Assembly (NCBI RefSeq): GCF_004349245.1
Contig: NZ_SMLC01000007.1
Location: 30,225 to 94,224, forward strand
Direction of reading: 5' to 3'
Origin: Actinomadura sp. 6K520
GTDB lineage: Bacteria > Actinomycetota > Actinomycetes > Streptosporangiales > Streptosporangiaceae
Length of the DNA: 64,000 nt
The translations under genes and the position numbers were made by a program. Below, piece by piece: positions 62,438-64,000 of this stretch (positions within the stretch are counted from its first letter, which is position 1; each line of letters opens with the position of its first letter). The notes under the pieces were generated by a model. It saw only the letters and a list, made by a program, of their open reading frames with translations, was not told the origin of the DNA and did not search any database.

Positions 62438-64000
62438 ATGGTTCCCCGACACCCGACGACGTTCCACGAGTGCTGGTCGACCGCCGTCCGGCGGCACGGC
62501 GACTCGGTCTTCCTGCTGTTCCACGACGAAACCGGCACCACGACGTGGACGTACCGCGAGTTCGACGCCGTGGTCGCCCGCACCTCGGGCACGCTTCACG
62601 ACCTCGGTGTACGCCCGGGCGCCGCGGTTCATGTCGCTCTGCGCAACTGCCCCGCCTTCGTGGCGACCTGGCTGGCGGTGGCCCGGCTCGGGGCTTGGAT
62701 GGTCCCGGTCGACCCCGCGTCGACCGCTCGGGACGTGGCCAACCAGGTACGCCGTACCGCACCCGTGCTGGGGATCTGCGCCACCGACCGCGCCGCGGCC
62801 TACCGCGCCGGAGCCGGCGACACGGTCCCGGTGGTGCTCGAACTGCGGGAGACCGCCGGCGACGTGCAGGCGGGCGGTGCCCTTCTCACCGGTGAGCCGA
62901 TCGGTGCCACGGCAGAGACGGCCGATCCCGGGGCCCGGCTCGCCGTCATGTTCACCTCGGGCACCACGTCCGAACCCAAGGGAGTCGTCCTCACCCAGCG
63001 CAACTACGCCCACGTGGCCGAGACGATGTCGGCGGCGGCCGGATTGCGCGGCAAGCACCGCTGGCTGGTCACCTTGCCGCTCTTCCACGCGAACGCTCAG
63101 TACTACTGCTTCGCTCCGGCGATCGCGGTGGGTGCCGGCGTCGCGCTCACCCACGGCTTTTCCGCCTCACGGTGGCTTTCGCAGGCACACGCTTTGGAAG
63201 CCACCCACGCGAGCCTGTTCGCCGCGCCGATCCGGATGATTCTTGCGCGCCGGGCCGCCGACCCGCCGCCGCTGAGGATGCAGCATGTCTGGTTCGCGCA
63301 GAGCCTCGGCCAGGACCACTACGAGGAGTTCGCCAGGCTCGTCGGCTGCCGGCCCCGGCAGTTGTACGGGATGACCGAGACGGTGGCGGCGGTGACCGCC
63401 GATACCGGCGACCCGCTGCGTCACGACGTCATCGGCCACCCGATCGGCGGGCGGAGGATCGCCGTCGTCGACCCGGTGACAGGCCGGCCGGTGGCCGCGG
63501 GCGAGGCGGGGATGCTGCTGGTGCACGGGGTCCGCGGCGAGGACCTGTTCGAGGGATATCTCGATGATCCCGCCACGACGGGCCGCAGCTTCACGGGCGG
63601 CGACGACGGCTCCTGGCTCCGGACCGGAGACCTGGTCAAAGCCGACGGGACCACGGGTGCGCTGCGGTTCGTCGGCCGCGCCGACGACGTCATCAAGGTC
63701 TCCGGGGAGAACGTCAGCCTCACCGAGATCGAAGCGGTGCTCGCCCAGGCCCCCGGAGTCCTCGAAGCCGCGGTCGTCGCGCGACCCGATCCCGTCCGTG
63801 ACCAGGTCCCGGTCGCCTACGTCGTCGCCAAGGACCCCGCCTCACCACCGGCCCCCAGCACACTTGCCGGATGGGCGGCCGAGCACCTGGCCCCCCAGGC
63901 GCGTCCCCGGGCCTGGCACCTCATCGACGAACTTCCCCGCACGAGCGTCGGCAAGGTCCGCCGGTTCCGGATGACCGCGAACCCCGCCGGGGGTGCGGAT
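62438..64000 (+). CDS. Acyl-CoA synthetase (AMP-forming), C-terminus beyond the edge
   Basis: The frame opens at ATG 62438 (CTGGAGG 7 nt upstream) and stays open for 521 codons to the right edge. It shows the ANL motifs LAVMFTSGTTSEPKGVVLTQ, RQLYGMTETVAAVT, WLRTGDLVKADGTTG, FVGRADDVIKVSGENVSLTEIE and the A10 Lys in LPRTSVGKVRR. The nearest type is the CaiC/crotonobetaine-CoA ligase group of medium-chain acid activators. It follows the aldolase gene by 85 nt and probably acts on the acid made or used there. Confidence 0.94.
   Translation, partial: MVPRHPTTFHECWSTAVRRHGDSVFLLFHDETGTTTWTYREFDAVVARTSGTLHDLGVRPGAAVHVALRNCPAFVATWLAVARLGAWMVPVDPASTARDVANQVRRTAPVLGICATDRAAAYRAGAGDTVPVVLELRETAGDVQAGGALLTGEPIGATAETADPGARLAVMFTSGTTSEPKGVVLTQRNYAHVAETMSAAAGLRGKHRWLVTLPLFHANAQYYCFAPAIAVGAGVALTHGFSASRWLSQAHALEATHASLFAAPIRMILARRAADPPPLRMQHVWFAQSLGQDHYEEFARLVGCRPRQLYGMTETVAAVTADTGDPLRHDVIGHPIGGRRIAVVDPVTGRPVAAGEAGMLLVHGVRGEDLFEGYLDDPATTGRSFTGGDDGSWLRTGDLVKADGTTGALRFVGRADDVIKVSGENVSLTEIEAVLAQAPGVLEAAVVARPDPVRDQVPVAYVVAKDPASPPAPSTLAGWAAEHLAPQARPRAWHLIDELPRTSVGKVRRFRMTANPAGGAD

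Overview
The window is high-G+C DNA from an actinomycete. Support comes from the gene families present: SARP/BTAD and NACHT regulators, the XRE/DUF5753 plus DUF397 pair, large AAA-LuxR regulators, DUF5996, DUF5997, DUF4260, an MprAB-like two-component system, and frequent GTG/TTG starts. The mix looks like a Streptosporangiales/Thermomonosporaceae-type soil genome, but the genus cannot be fixed from sequence reading alone.

Layout. (a) 1-10.2 kb looks like the right end of an integrated island. It holds a SARP-like BTAD regulator followed by a very large NACHT ATPase that runs off the left edge, a DUF397/XRE pair, a decayed HTH gene, a 1.25-kb IS with terminal inverted repeats and a frameshifted transposase, and a strikingly AT-richer orphan gene. 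It ends at a 3' fragment of a tRNA-Lys(UUU) gene, the expected scar of site-specific integration. (b) 10.3-20.3 kb is ordinary chromosome: proton-translocating transhydrogenase pntAB, EthD, a LysR regulator divergent from a CaiB-type CoA-transferase and a MatC/DASS dicarboxylate carrier, a secreted CE1 esterase with a CBM2, and MarR. (c) 20.3-28.9 kb is a patchwork: IS-end debris, the wrbA-MFS operon divergent from TetR across a symmetric operator, SDR/LysR, gene shards (ECF sigma factor, SulP), a small mobile-element-like gene pair, and a glutaminase-STAS fusion.

(d) 28.5-45.2 kb is a stress and redox block containing a protein kinase fused in frame to a pirin, two homologous AAA-LuxR regulators of about 910 residues, each divergent from an ABC-ATPase gene but in opposite orientation, YjdJ/YjdI-like proteins, flavin reductase, RraA-like, VOC, DUF5996, an ABC-2 exporter, a cofactor-free haloperoxidase and DUF4260. 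One copy of the LuxR/ABC module is intact (39.1-43.8 kb); in the other (31.1-34.5 kb) the ABC gene has lost its centre. (e) 45.5-51.1 kb carries a lipoprotein, an MMPL transporter and an MprAB-like two-component system converging on it. (f) 51.5-57.7 kb is an iron locus: a ferric ABC importer (FbpABC type) and, divergent from it across an IdeR/DtxR-type iron box, one protein that joins an adenylation domain, a carrier domain and a membrane acyltransferase. (g) 57.8-64 kb has gene shards, an NTF2-like protein, DUF5997 next to a LysR-type effector domain lacking its HTH, an IS shard, and a class II aldolase plus acyl-CoA ligase operon behind a promoter with a perfect 20-bp palindrome; the ligase runs off the right edge.

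The points most worth follow-up are the iron-box-controlled A-PCP-acyltransferase protein, the BTAD/NACHT pair in a tRNA-bounded island, the kinase-pirin fusion, and the inverted paralogous LuxR/ABC modules. Homology and family assignments were made by eye; no searches were run.
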